Below, piece by piece: positions 32,127-42,061 of a stretch of 42,061 bases of DNA. Position numbers and translations under genes: made by a program. Every line of letters starts with the position of its first letter. Within the stretch, counting starts at the first letter, position 1. The DNA comes from Spirochaetales bacterium. GTDB lineage: Bacteria > Spirochaetota > Spirochaetia > DSM-27196 > SLST01. The stretch is taken from NCBI GenBank assembly GCA_007127335.1, contig SKZO01000019.1, forward strand, positions 1 through 42,061, written 5' to 3'. A model generated the notes under the pieces. That model was not told where the DNA came from. It saw nothing but the letters and a program-made list of their open reading frames with translations, and ran no database searches.

Positions 32127-32393
32127 ATGGAGATTGCGGCAGGGAAGTTCAAAGCTCAGTGCCTGCAGCTGATGGATCTTGTCCACGACACCCATCAACG
32201 GGTGGTCATTACCAAGCATGGCCGGCCGGTGGCTCAGCTCGTTGCCGTGGAGCGAGGCAAGCCGCGGCCGGTCTTTGGTCGACTGCGAGGACGCATCGAG
32301 TCGTCCTCCGACGTCACAGGGCCGCTTCCCGACGTATGGCCGGAGGGCCAACGGGGAGGCAATGGACCAGCACGCTCACCTGAACATTCTTGA
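32127..32393 (+). CDS. Phd/YefM-type antitoxin
   Basis: 88 residues. The first ~55 match the Phd/YefM DNA-binding domain (A-A-G-K-F-K-A-Q-C-L-Q-L-M-D; V-V-I-T-K-H-G-R-P-V-A-Q-L-V). The remainder (about 56-88) is polar and Pro/Gly-rich, as expected for the disordered toxin-binding tail. It should neutralise the PIN toxin and repress the operon by binding the promoter. GGGAGG (32114-32119) precedes the ATG by 7 nt. It overlaps the toxin gene by 32 bp in another frame, the usual antitoxin-then-toxin order. Confidence 0.88.
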   Translation: MEIAAGKFKAQCLQLMDLVHDTHQRVVITKHGRPVAQLVAVERGKPRPVFGRLRGRIESSSDVTGPLPDVWPEGQRGGNGPARSPEHS

Positions 32394-32796
32394 CACTCAC
32401 GTCTGGCTCTGGCTGATGGAAGGTGATCCCCGGCTCGCGGACGCGGTCGTGGATGAGCTCGAACAGTCGGCTTCGATGGGTACGCTCTCGGTTCTGACGC
32501 TCTCGCTCTGGGAGGTCGCGATGTTCGAGGCGGCAGGAAGGATCAGGTTCCTTGTTCCCGTGGACACGTGGCTCTCAGAGGCGCTCGAGACACCGGGACT
32601 CAACCTGCTCGAGATAGACGCGACCATGGCCGCGGAGAGCGTCAGGCTCCCGGAGGACTTCGACGGAGATGCCGTGGATCGACTCCTGGTGAGTGCAGCC
32701 CGAACGCGGAACGGGGTCCTCTATACCGCGGACCCCGCGATCATCGCGTACGGGGAGCGTGGCTGGGTACACGTTCACGCGGTGCGCGTACCGTAA
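32362..32796 (+). CDS. PIN-domain toxin (VapC-like)
   Basis: 144-residue PIN-domain ribonuclease of the VapC type. The acidic residues that hold the metal are visible: Asp11 in I-L-D-T-H-V-W-L-W, Glu51 in S-L-W-E-V-A, Asp106 in D-A-V-D-R-L-L-V-S-A-A and Asp124 in L-Y-T-A-D. The L-D-T-H-V-W-L-W start and D-R-L-L pattern mark the subfamily that pairs with Phd-type antitoxins. VapC toxins cleave tRNA or rRNA and stop translation when the antitoxin is lost. GGGGAGG is found directly upstream of the ATG, inside the antitoxin gene. The frame is open further upstream, but that is a shadow of the antitoxin. Confidence 0.9.
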   Translation: MDQHAHLNILDTHVWLWLMEGDPRLADAVVDELEQSASMGTLSVLTLSLWEVAMFEAAGRIRFLVPVDTWLSEALETPGLNLLEIDATMAAESVRLPEDFDGDAVDRLLVSAARTRNGVLYTADPAIIAYGERGWVHVHAVRVP

Positions 32797-32820
32797 CAGG
32801 ACCTGCCCGGCCTGAAGCCC

Positions 32821-33846
32821 TCAGCCGCGCTCGACGTGGATCCGGGTCTCCGGATGCGTCTCGAAGTAGGCGAGCAGCTCCTCTCTGATCCGTTCGTACG
32901 ATCGCGATGCGCCGAGGCGTGCTCCCAGCGCGTGTCCGAAGGCGAGGTTCTGCGTGAAGTACGAGGCGAAGCGGGCTGCGCGGGTCGCGAGAAAGTCCGG
33001 CGGCTGGTGGGACTCGAGCAGTGTGAAGAACCGACGCGCGACCGTGGCGAGATCAACACGGTACTCGCAGCGACCGTCGCGGAGCCTGCGTCTGAGGTAG
33101 GCGAAGATCCAGGGGGCGCGCGCGGCCGCCCGGCCGACCATGACCCCGCCGTCTCCGGCCTCGGCTAGCCGCGATCGCAGCGTCGCCTCGCCGGTCACCC
33201 CGCCGTTGCCGATCACCGGGATCGTGAGCTTTTCGCGCAGCAGGCGCACGTACGACCATCGGGCCGGGCGCCCGGCCGACTGCTTGCGCGTTTTCGGGTG
33301 CAGGGTGATGAAATCGGCTCCGGCGGATTCGAGCGCGCGGCACAGATCCACGAGCCCCTCGGGATCTTCGGTCGCGCCAAGGCGTACCTTGACGGACAGA
33401 CTCCGGTCGCCGACGGCCTCGCGCGCGCGCTCCACCAGGCGCGCGGCAGCGTCCGGGTCGGCCATCCAGGCGATCCCGCCGCCCTTGCGCACGATGTGAG
33501 GCGCCGAGCAGCCCATGTTGAGGTCCACCCCGGCCGCCCCGGTCTGCGCGAGACGCGAGGCCGCCTCCACGATTCGTTCCTGCGTGTAGCCGACGACCTG
33601 GTAGACGAGACGCCGCGGGTCAGGATCGCCCATCGTGTAGTACCGTTCGTAGCGTGTTCCTCCGATCATCGCCTCCGCGCTGATCATCTCCGAGAAGTAG
33701 AGATCGCACCCTCCGAACTCCCCTATGAGTACCCTGAACCCTGCATGGGTCAAGGTAGCCATGGGCGCGAGTACGAGCGGCGTGCAGGATCTCAGGATTC
33801 TCGTCAAGCGATCGCGATCGCCCGGCGCTCCGGGTTCTGCTGACAC
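32821..33846 (-). CDS. dus: tRNA-dihydrouridine synthase family protein
   Basis: 341-residue flavoenzyme of the Dus family, which reduces uridines in the tRNA D-loop with NADPH and FMN. The N-terminus has L-A-P-M-A-T-L-T-H-A-G-F-R, and the active-site Cys is C113 in D-L-N-M-G-C-S-A-P (usual N-M-G-C-P). S-V-K-V-R-L-G, the FMN-phosphate segment V-I-G-N-G-G-V-T and G-V-M-V-G-R-A-A follow, then the C-terminal helical tRNA-binding part. DusB-like by length; the exact subtype is uncertain. The start is GTG at 33846, six bases after a TATACT box, without a Shine-Dalgarno sequence, so it is probably leaderless. It is divergent from ileS. Confidence 0.92.
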   Translation of the reverse strand: MSAEPGAPGDRDRLTRILRSCTPLVLAPMATLTHAGFRVLIGEFGGCDLYFSEMISAEAMIGGTRYERYYTMGDPDPRRLVYQVVGYTQERIVEAASRLAQTGAAGVDLNMGCSAPHIVRKGGGIAWMADPDAAARLVERAREAVGDRSLSVKVRLGATEDPEGLVDLCRALESAGADFITLHPKTRKQSAGRPARWSYVRLLREKLTIPVIGNGGVTGEATLRSRLAEAGDGGVMVGRAAARAPWIFAYLRRRLRDGRCEYRVDLATVARRFFTLLESHQPPDFLATRAARFASYFTQNLAFGHALGARLGASRSYERIREELLAYFETHPETRIHVERG

Positions 33847-33852
33847 GCCCGC

Positions 33853-33881
33853 AGTATACGAGGACGCCGCATCCAGGTCAC
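33853..33881 (-). promoter_or_regulatory. Leaderless dus promoter
   Basis: On the minus strand: GTGACC (33881-33876), 17-bp spacer, TATACT (33858-33853), six bases, then the GTG start at 33846. The expected +1 coincides with the start codon. Confidence 0.65.
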
Positions 33882-33908
33882 GCCCCCGGAGGCGACAGGT
33901 CCTGCTAT

Positions 33909-33937
33909 TTGACCCGCGCCCGCCGATTTTCTACACT
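33909..33937 (+). promoter_or_regulatory. ileS promoter
   Basis: TTGACC (33909-33914), 17-bp spacer, TACACT (33932-33937). The predicted start is near 33944, with the purine-rich GAGAGGAGGGAG just before the TTG start codon. It probably drives the operon through hisF. Confidence 0.7.
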
Positions 33938-33963
33938 CTAGCCTCGCTCGAGAGGAGGGAGTT

Positions 33964-37143
<3,180 letters not shown>

Positions 37144-37147
37144 ACCG

Positions 37148-38104
37148 GTGCGAGCTCGCCTGATCGACGGTCGTGTTCAGGGTGACCGCGCCGCGCGTCG
37201 GCGCGTCTCACGGAGCCGTCTCGCGCTCTGTGTGCTCGCGCTCGCCACGTTCGCCGGGTGCGCGACCCGGCCGCCGCCGGAGCCTCCGGTGCCTGAGAGC
37301 CTGCTCCTCACCGGGTACCCTGTGTGGTTCGCCGCGGATGTGGACCGGAATCGTGATCTGCTGCGCTCGGTATTCGGGGAGCTGGAGACGGATCTGGAGT
37401 TCATCGAAAGGACGGATCGAATCGTCGGCGGGGTCAGGCTCGGCACCGGGGACCCCGGCTCATCCGCCGACATCGCCGCCGTCGCGACCGGGCGGTACCC
37501 ACCCGGGGCGACGCGATTCGCGCTCGGCATGGACCGCACCTTCGCTCGTCAGATCGTGCGGGTCGACGGCCGGCGGCGGGTGTACTACCAGGAGCGCGAA
37601 GGGACGTTCCAGCTCGCCCCGGCGGGTCGCGACCTGCTCTATCTGAGCTCGGGGCGAATCGCGGAGATGCTCGCGCAGAGGCCGCCGGCCGAGCTCGAGC
37701 TCGACGCCGATCTCTACCGGATGCTTCGTTCGGTCGGACGTCCCGGCGAGCCGGCGGCACTCATCGTGTTCGAGGACCCCGGCAGGAGCGTGCTGCGGCC
37801 TCTTGGACTCGAAGCGCCGGCCCTGCCCCTCGTGAGACTGGCGCTCTCGCTCGAGACGGAGCCCACGGACCGGCTCAGCTTTGGCGGCACCTTCTACTTC
37901 CGAGACGAACGCGACGCTGCGCTGTTCAGCCGGATCGGGCGGCTGTTCATGGTGGTGTTCGTCAGGTCGCTCGGACTCGAGGGCGCGGTAGCGCAGCAGA
38001 CACGGATTGGCGTAGACGGGACGGCGGTGAGGTTTTCCGGCATCCCCGTCGAACCGCGGCAGTTGCTCGGCCTGGTACGGCGTCTTGCGCAGGAGGATGG
38101 GTGA
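37148..38104 (+). CDS. Hypothetical lipoprotein
   Basis: 318 residues. After a basic N-terminus (R-A-A-R-R-R-V-S-R-S-R) comes a short hydrophobic stretch and the lipobox T-F-A-G-C with Cys38, then a Pro-rich spacer, so it is a predicted lipoprotein. The body (about 60-318) shows mixed helix and strand with no recognised family (F-A-A-D-V-D-R-N-R-D-L-L; Y-Y-Q-E-R-E-G-T-F; L-S-F-G-G-T-F-Y-F-R-D-E). The GTG start at 37148 has GGGGTGA 5 nt upstream, within the end of ileS. A longer frame upstream is a shadow. Its stop overlaps the hisH start (GTGA). Function unknown; the neighbours are housekeeping and give no hint. Confidence 0.8.
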   Translation: MRARLIDGRVQGDRAARRRVSRSRLALCVLALATFAGCATRPPPEPPVPESLLLTGYPVWFAADVDRNRDLLRSVFGELETDLEFIERTDRIVGGVRLGTGDPGSSADIAAVATGRYPPGATRFALGMDRTFARQIVRVDGRRRVYYQEREGTFQLAPAGRDLLYLSSGRIAEMLAQRPPAELELDADLYRMLRSVGRPGEPAALIVFEDPGRSVLRPLGLEAPALPLVRLALSLETEPTDRLSFGGTFYFRDERDAALFSRIGRLFMVVFVRSLGLEGAVAQQTRIGVDGTAVRFSGIPVEPRQLLGLVRRLAQEDG

Positions 38105-38706
38105 AGACCGTTGTCGTCGACTACCAGGCCGGCAATCTGCGGAGCGTTGAGACCGCGCTCCTGCACATTGGCGTGGAGCACGAGATCACGAGCGATCCGG
38201 ACCGGCTCGCCCGGGCACAGCGGATCGTGTTCCCGGGCGTCGGCGACGGCGCGCATGCGATGCGACTCCTCGCCGAGCGGGAGCTCGATGAGGCGCTGAA
38301 GGACCGGCATGCCGCCGGTGTTCCCATCCTCGGCATCTGCCTTGGTTGCCAGATCGTCCTCGAGTCGACCGAGGAGGGCGGCGCGTCGTGTCTTGGTCTC
38401 GTGCCGGGGACCGCGAGACGATTTCCGCCGGAGTGCGGCAAGGTGCCGCACATGGGCTGGAACAGCGTGCGGACCCGGCCCGGTCACTGGCTCTTCTCCG
38501 GTCTCCCCGCGGGATCGAGTTTCTACTTCGTGCACTCCTACTATCCCGCGCCTGCCCGGGCCGCCGATGCGATTGCCTGGTGCGAGTACGGGTTCGAGTT
38601 CGTCGCGGCGATCGAACGGGGTTCGCTCGTCGCCACGCAGTTCCATCCCGAGAAGTCGGGCGAGGCCGGCCTCCAGGTCCTGCGCAACTTCCTGGAGGCG
38701 CGCTGA
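38101..38706 (+). CDS. hisH: Imidazole glycerol phosphate synthase glutaminase subunit
   Basis: 201-residue class I glutamine amidotransferase. HisH releases ammonia from glutamine and channels it to HisF, the fifth step of histidine synthesis. The triad is complete: Cys80 in G-I-C-L-G-C-Q and His182/Glu184 in [16 protein letters not shown] and F-P-G-V-G (44-48) are classical, as is P-H-M-G-W-N. GTG start overlapping the previous stop, with AGGAGG upstream. It overlaps hisF (TGATG). HisH2/HisF2 pairs of surface-sugar pathways are a possible alternative, but no amidotransferase partner gene (WbpG/PseA-like) is adjacent. Confidence 0.94.
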   Translation: MKTVVVDYQAGNLRSVETALLHIGVEHEITSDPDRLARAQRIVFPGVGDGAHAMRLLAERELDEALKDRHAAGVPILGICLGCQIVLESTEEGGASCLGLVPGTARRFPPECGKVPHMGWNSVRTRPGHWLFSGLPAGSSFYFVHSYYPAPARAADAIAWCEYGFEFVAAIERGSLVATQFHPEKSGEAGLQVLRNFLEAR

Positions 38707-39491
38707 TGCTGCAGAAACGGGTCATCGTCTGCCTTGACGTGCGAGACGGGAAGACGACCAAGGGCGTTCGGTTCGAAGGAAACATCGACATAGGCGACCC
38801 GGTCGAGATGGCGCGTGCCTACTATGAACAGGGGGTGGACGAGCTCGTGTTCTACGACATCACCGCGAGCTCCGAAGGACGCGGCATTATGATCGACGTC
38901 GTGCGTCGCGTGGCCGAACAGATCTTCATACCGTTCTGCGTTGGCGGAGGTATCGCCACGATCGACGACATGCGCGCGGTGCTCCTTGCCGGCGCTGAGA
39001 AAGTGAGCGTCAACAGCCAGGCGGTCCGCAACCCGCGCATCATCAGCGAGGGCGCGCGTCGGTTCGGCAACCAGGCAATCGTGCTCGGGATGGATGCGCT
39101 CGCCGACCCGCAGATGCCGAGCGGCTATCGCGTGGTGATCAACGGAGGCCGGGTGAAGACCGACCGCGACGCGCTCGAGTGGGCGCGCGAAGCCGAGCAA
39201 CTTGGCGCGGGAGAGATCGTGGTGAACTCGATCGACGCCGACGGCACGCGTGACGGCTACGAGCTCGACGTGACCCGCACGATCGCCACCGGCGTCGGAG
39301 TGCCGGTCGTGGCCTCCGGCGGCGCCGGGGTGCCCGCGCATCTCGTGGACGTGTTCGAGCGCGGCGCCGCGGACGCCGCGCTCGTCGCATCGATGGTGCA
39401 CTACGGTGACTACACGGTCGCCGCGATCAAGGACGTCATCGCAGCGGCGGGAATCCCCGTCCGCCGGGTCGACCAGCGACCGGCGGTATAG
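38706..39491 (+). CDS. hisF: Imidazole glycerol phosphate synthase cyclase subunit
   Basis: 261-residue TIM-barrel that uses ammonia from HisH to convert PRFAR into imidazole-glycerol phosphate and AICAR. The catalytic Asp11 (V-C-L-D-V-R-D-G) and Asp130 (G-M-D-A-L) are in their exact usual places, and phosphate-binding parts F-C-V-G-G-G-I and V-V-A-S-G-G-A-G are present. ATG overlaps the hisH stop by one base (TGATG), giving tight coupling for the 1:1 complex. It is the last gene of the ileS-lipoprotein-hisH-hisF run; no other his gene is in the window. Confidence 0.95.
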   Translation: MLQKRVIVCLDVRDGKTTKGVRFEGNIDIGDPVEMARAYYEQGVDELVFYDITASSEGRGIMIDVVRRVAEQIFIPFCVGGGIATIDDMRAVLLAGAEKVSVNSQAVRNPRIISEGARRFGNQAIVLGMDALADPQMPSGYRVVINGGRVKTDRDALEWAREAEQLGAGEIVVNSIDADGTRDGYELDVTRTIATGVGVPVVASGGAGVPAHLVDVFERGAADAALVASMVHYGDYTVAAIKDVIAAAGIPVRRVDQRPAV

Positions 39492-39545
39492 TCGGTTGAC
39501 GGCCGACGCGGTATATTACCAACTACTCCCTTGGTGAGGATGAAC

Positions 39546-39869
39546 ATGCCAACGTATGACTACGAATGCCGAAAGTGCGGGCACACCTTTGATACCTTCC
39601 AGAACATGTCGGACGCTCCGTTGACCACCTGTCCGGAGTGCGGTCGCAACGGCTTGAAGCGGCTGATCGGCGGCGGGTTGGGTGTGATTTTCAAGGGCAG
39701 CGGATTCTACGTGACCGACAGCCGCAGTAACGGCTCGAAGAAGAGTGCCGCAAAGACCGCTGACACCGCACCCGCGGGCACGACCGACGGCGCTTCGAAG
39801 AGCGGCGGAGAGACGAAGAAGGACTCCTCCGGCGCCGGTTCGGGTGCGTCTGAGAAGGCGGCTGGATAG
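39546..39869 (+). CDS. FmdB-family zinc-ribbon protein
   Basis: 107 residues. The first ~40 form the FmdB/CxxC_CxxC_SSSS zinc ribbon: M-P-T-Y-D-Y-E-C-R-K-C-G-H-T-F with Cys8 and Cys11 and P-E-C-G with Cys29 and Cys32 (T-T-C-P-E-C-G), then R-L-I-G-G-G-L-G-V-I-F-K-G-S-G-F-Y, the normal ending of the core. The last ~50 residues are low-complexity Ser/Ala/Gly/Lys and vary in this family. The FmdB function is poorly known; it was first described as a putative regulatory protein. The ATG at 39546 is favoured by the M-P-T-Y-D-Y start and TGAGGA 5 nt upstream. TATATT at 39512-39517 may be its -10, but no -35 fits well. Confidence 0.9.
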   Translation: MPTYDYECRKCGHTFDTFQNMSDAPLTTCPECGRNGLKRLIGGGLGVIFKGSGFYVTDSRSNGSKKSAAKTADTAPAGTTDGASKSGGETKKDSSGAGSGASEKAAG

Positions 39870-39882
39870 AAGCACCGCTATA

Positions 39883-39911
39883 TTGCGATTCCGCTATTAA
39901 TTCAGTATCTT
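39883..39911 (+). promoter_or_regulatory. Leaderless promoter of the ArsR-type gene
   Basis: TTGCGA (39883-39888), 17-bp spacer, TATCTT (39906-39911), seven bases, ATG at 39919. No Shine-Dalgarno sequence. The spacer is AT-rich compared with its surroundings. Confidence 0.65.
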
Positions 39912-39918
39912 CTCATTG

Positions 39919-40245
39919 ATGGAAACCCGAATAGTCGGTGATGAGCAGCGCCTGGACGAATACGCGGGAAAGCTCAAGGTGCTCGGTCATCCGGTACGGC
40001 TCAAGCTGCTGTGCGCAATAGCCCGGCAGGATGACCCGTGCGTCTCGCAGCTGTGGGTCTGTCTCAGGCAGCCCCAACCGGTCGTCTCCCAGCACCTTGC
40101 CGTGCTCAAGGAGCGGGGCATCGTCCGCAGCGAGGTCCAGGGCAACCGCCGCATCTATTCAATCGTCGATCCCTTCGTGCGCGAGCTCGTGGAGGCGATA
40201 GACTGCGGCGGCGACTCGTCCTACGGCATCCACCCGACCAACTGA
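39919..40245 (+). CDS. ArsR/SmtB-family transcriptional regulator
   Basis: 108 residues in a winged-helix fold of the ArsR type: L-K-V-L-G-H-P-V-R-L-K-L-L-C-A-I for the first helix and P-Q-P-V-V-S-Q-H-L-A-V-L-K-E-R-G-I-V for the recognition helix, then R-S-E-V-Q-G-N-R-R-I-Y-S for the wing. The metal-sensing spot (usual E-L-C-V-C-D-L) reads D-D-P-C-V-S-Q-L-W-V-C-L, so one Cys of the C-V-C pair is Ser and another Cys is displaced; the ligand is therefore uncertain. TTG at 39916 is an alternative start. Its target gene is not obvious: the SLBB gene is convergent and overlaps its last 25 bp. It may regulate itself or distant genes. Confidence 0.9.
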   Translation: METRIVGDEQRLDEYAGKLKVLGHPVRLKLLCAIARQDDPCVSQLWVCLRQPQPVVSQHLAVLKERGIVRSEVQGNRRIYSIVDPFVRELVEAIDCGGDSSYGIHPTN

Positions 40246-41729
40246 GCAAAGTTGATGATCGTCACCGCCACGCCGATGATCCCGGTCACCCACCCGGTCA
40301 CCGTGAAAATGTTCTCGAAGGCGTGCTTCGTCTGACCCCAGGCGCTCCTGCCCACGAAGATATTCGTGCCAATAGGTACCGGCGTATCAACGTCGACCCG
40401 CTGCATCGATCCGTCGGGCTCGGCGAAGAAGAGCCTGTTCGGACTGCCCTCATCGGGGTCGACGCCGCCGGCGAGCTCGAGATAGTCTCCCACCGTATAG
40501 CCGCTGGTAAAGGGAAAGGAGCCCGGGCTCTGCACCGACCCTCCGACCGCGACAACCAGACGCTTCATAGGAACGACGAGACGGTCGCCCGGCTCGAGGT
40601 TGATGTCCCGGTCCCACTGCCGGTCCCGCCACAACTGCTCGAGATCGGGCACCGGCTCGCGGCGGTTGTCAGATCCGCGGATGATGAAGGTGCGCTCCGG
40701 CTGCGCGAAGTGCGTTGGCCCGCCAAACCGTTCGAGGACGCGCAGGACCGTCATGCCGGGCGTGAAGGGCACCTCGAGGAGAGTGGGTTCGAGCGGCACG
40801 GCGCGCGGGGTGCCTTCCTCTGCCGGGCTGCGGTGTATCGCCCCTTCCAGGAGCACCATTTCGGTCTTCGTCGTGGAGGCGGGAATCGTGACGATGTCTC
40901 CGGTCCGCGCAGGGAGCGAGCGAAGGTCAACGTCGGCGAGGTCAAGGATCGCGTACCGGTTTCGGTCGTCGAGGCGATTCACCGTCGCGCGCTCCATCTG
41001 CGCGGTGGGGAGAAGGCCGCCGGCGAGCGCGATGAGGTCGCCGATCGTTTCCTCCCCTACGATCTCGTACGAACCGGGTTTCGTGATCGCCCCGCGGATT
41101 TCCGCCGCCGCGTCGGCGACCGGGACGAAGATCCGGTCTCCCGGACGGATGAACGGATTCTCTTCGTCGACGCCCCGGGCGAGAAAACTGACCAGGTCGT
41201 GCCGGGTGACCTCACCCTCGCGGTACACCTCGATCTGCCGCCGCGATCCAACCGCCTGCGGGCCGCCGGCGGTCGCGATCGCGTCCGAGAGGCGGTTGAG
41301 CGAGGTGACGGTGTGAAAGCCCGGTGAGTTGACGCTCCCCCAGATGAACACGTCGTAGACCGCCGGTGCGGTCAGGGTCAGGCTCACGAAGGGCACCAGC
41401 AACCGCTCACGCAGACGCGTCGAGACCTGATTCTGCAGCTCGGTGTAGGTGAGCGTGCTCGCGTCAATCGCGCCAATGTACGGGACCACGAGCCGGTAGT
41501 CTCCCTGGAGGATGAGCGTGATCGATTCGGTCCGCTGTGCCGCGGCGTTCGGGGTGACGCCGTAGTTGATCGTCAGCGTGTAGACGTCGCCGGGGGTTGG
41601 CCGGTACAGCTCCTCGTGGATGATCTTCCTCGCGACGGTGTCCTGCGCGACGGCGTTCTGCGCGACGGAACTCAACGCGAGCGCGAGAAGCGTGAGCGCG
41701 GCGAGCACCCTGATCTGCATTCGAGTCAT
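40221..41729 (-). CDS. Polysaccharide export protein with SLBB domains
   Basis: 502 residues with a signal peptide (V-L-A-A-L-T-L-L-A-L-A-L-S-S-V-A-Q). After a Poly_export-type N-terminal domain (P-G-D-V-Y-T-L-T-I-N-Y-G; L-Q-G-D-Y-R-L-V-V-P-Y-I-G) come repeated SLBB domains (V-F-I-W-G-S-V-N-S-P-G-F-H; I-R-G-A-I-T-K-P-G-S-Y-E; V-A-V-G-G-S-V-Q-S-P-G-S-F), each with R-P-G-D-R or equivalent after it. A hydrophobic helix closes the protein (about 475-500, G-W-V-T-G-I-I-G-V-A-V-T-I-I). The family forms secretion channels for capsule or exopolysaccharide (Wza-like). The ATG follows TACTAT by 5 nt with no Shine-Dalgarno sequence. Its 3' end overlaps the convergent ArsR gene by 25 bp. No Wzc or Wzx is in the window. 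Confidence 0.85.
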   Translation of the reverse strand: MTRMQIRVLAALTLLALALSSVAQNAVAQDTVARKIIHEELYRPTPGDVYTLTINYGVTPNAAAQRTESITLILQGDYRLVVPYIGAIDASTLTYTELQNQVSTRLRERLLVPFVSLTLTAPAVYDVFIWGSVNSPGFHTVTSLNRLSDAIATAGGPQAVGSRRQIEVYREGEVTRHDLVSFLARGVDEENPFIRPGDRIFVPVADAAAEIRGAITKPGSYEIVGEETIGDLIALAGGLLPTAQMERATVNRLDDRNRYAILDLADVDLRSLPARTGDIVTIPASTTKTEMVLLEGAIHRSPAEEGTPRAVPLEPTLLEVPFTPGMTVLRVLERFGGPTHFAQPERTFIIRGSDNRREPVPDLEQLWRDRQWDRDINLEPGDRLVVPMKRLVVAVGGSVQSPGSFPFTSGYTVGDYLELAGGVDPDEGSPNRLFFAEPDGSMQRVDVDTPVPIGTNIFVGRSAWGQTKHAFENIFTVTGWVTGIIGVAVTIINFAQLVGWMP

Positions 41730-41734
41730 GACGC

Positions 41735-41763
41735 ATAGTACGGCGGTGCCGCCCGCCCGTCAA
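41735..41763 (-). promoter_or_regulatory. Leaderless promoter of the SLBB gene
   Basis: On the minus strand: TTGACG (41763-41758), 17-bp spacer, TACTAT (41740-41735), five bases, ATG at 41729. It is the clearest leaderless arrangement in the window. Confidence 0.75.
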
Positions 41764-41770
41764 TTGTCTG

Positions 41771-41798
41771 TTCACACGATGCCCGCGATTGGTATAGT
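41771..41798 (+). promoter_or_regulatory. Leaderless aroB promoter
   Basis: TTCACA (41771-41776), 16-bp spacer, TATAGT (41793-41798), six bases, ATG at 41805. Its -35 lies 7 bp from the -35 of the divergent SLBB promoter, so the two are back to back. Confidence 0.65.
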
Positions 41799-41804
41799 CG
41801 ACCA

Positions 41805-42061
41805 ATGCAACGCAGTTTCACCTTCGGCGGATACGAGACCACCGTGACGATGACGGGCCGCGACCGGCTGTGGGACTCGCTCGACGACCGCGCCTGTCTG
41901 GTTGCCGACGCGAATACCGCGGCCTTTCTCCCGGAGGACCGGCGCTTCCACGAGGTGCCGGTCGGCGAACGGGCGAAATCCTGGTCCGAGCTCGAACGGT
42001 TGCTCGCCGGGCTGCTCGACGCCGATCTCACGCGCGACGCGAGCATCGTCGGCGTGGGCGG
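41805..42061 (+). CDS. aroB: 3-dehydroquinate synthase, N-terminal part (3' truncated)
   Basis: The first 85 codons of a gene cut by the right edge. The pattern fits the N-terminal NAD-binding part of AroB (DAHP to 3-dehydroquinate, second step of the shikimate pathway): C-L-V-A-D-A-N-T-A-A-F for the first Rossmann strand and turn, then V-P-V-G-E-R-A-K-S-W-S-E-L-E-R-L (family: G-E-x-x-K-S-x-x-x), A-D-L-T-R-D and the start of the glycine-rich I-V-G-V-G-G. This is a family resemblance; other members of the group (EVS, 2-deoxy-scyllo-inosose synthase) cannot be ruled out from the fragment. Leaderless start as described for its promoter. Confidence 0.75.
   Translation, partial: MQRSFTFGGYETTVTMTGRDRLWDSLDDRACLVADANTAAFLPEDRRFHEVPVGERAKSWSELERLLAGLLDADLTRDASIVGVG

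Noticed and set aside
39488-39517. FmdB promoter with TATAGT and TATATT boxes and an internal TTGACG
   Set aside because: TTGACG is only 10 bp from TATATT, and no other -35 fits; left as a remark in the gene entry.

Overview
The window is a dense, GC-rich stretch of bacterial chromosome (about two thirds G+C by eye) carrying about 36 protein genes on both strands. I see no rRNA, tRNA, insertion sequence, prophage or CRISPR array. The gene set fits a free-living, Gram-negative-type member of the Spirochaetota. The pointers are a eukaryote-like isoleucyl-tRNA synthetase, a PrcB-type lipoprotein, a long two-cassette cyclic-nucleotide-binding protein next to MraY, paired Ig-repeat/OmpA proteins, and many outer-membrane or lipoprotein genes. 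This placement is an inference from gene content, not a database match.

Layout. 1-2.3 kb: the end of a repeat-tailed protein, a CapA-type phosphoesterase, RadC on the minus strand, and a small HMA-fold protein translationally coupled to the next gene. 2.3-8 kb: two paralogous secreted proteins, each with seven FlgD-like Ig modules and a C-terminal OmpA domain, closed by a clear terminator. 8-12.8 kb: an Ala/Glu-tailed small protein, a TauE/SafE-type exporter, a DJ-1/PfpI protein, an unknown membrane protein, an unknown envelope protein and MurB. 12.8-18.8 kb: cysS, then an ECF-type sigma factor, its probable anti-sigma partner and two envelope proteins (one a transglutaminase-like protein whose catalytic Cys is Ser), then glyA. 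18.9-21.2 kb: the two-cassette cNMP protein and mraY. 21.2-23.6 kb (minus): an FGGY sugar kinase and an AraD-type epimerase. 23.7-31.1 kb: valS, a PrcB-like lipoprotein, a Wzi-like outer-membrane protein, a GT4 glycosyltransferase and an aldo/keto reductase. 31.1-33.8 kb: a methyltransferase, a Phd/PIN toxin-antitoxin pair and a Dus enzyme. 34-39.5 kb: ileS, a lipoprotein, hisH and hisF, tightly packed. 39.5-42 kb: an FmdB-type zinc ribbon, an ArsR-type regulator, an SLBB polysaccharide-export protein and the start of aroB.

Two themes stand out. First, promoters are readable: near-consensus -35/-10 pairs with 16-18 bp spacers precede many genes. In at least six cases the -10 box ends only 5-7 nt before a start codon that has no Shine-Dalgarno sequence, so leaderless mRNAs are probably common here. 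Second, the sigma/anti-sigma operon with two envelope proteins, including the Cys-to-Ser transglutaminase fold, is the best candidate for an undescribed envelope-sensing system. Most of the remaining genes are housekeeping functions.
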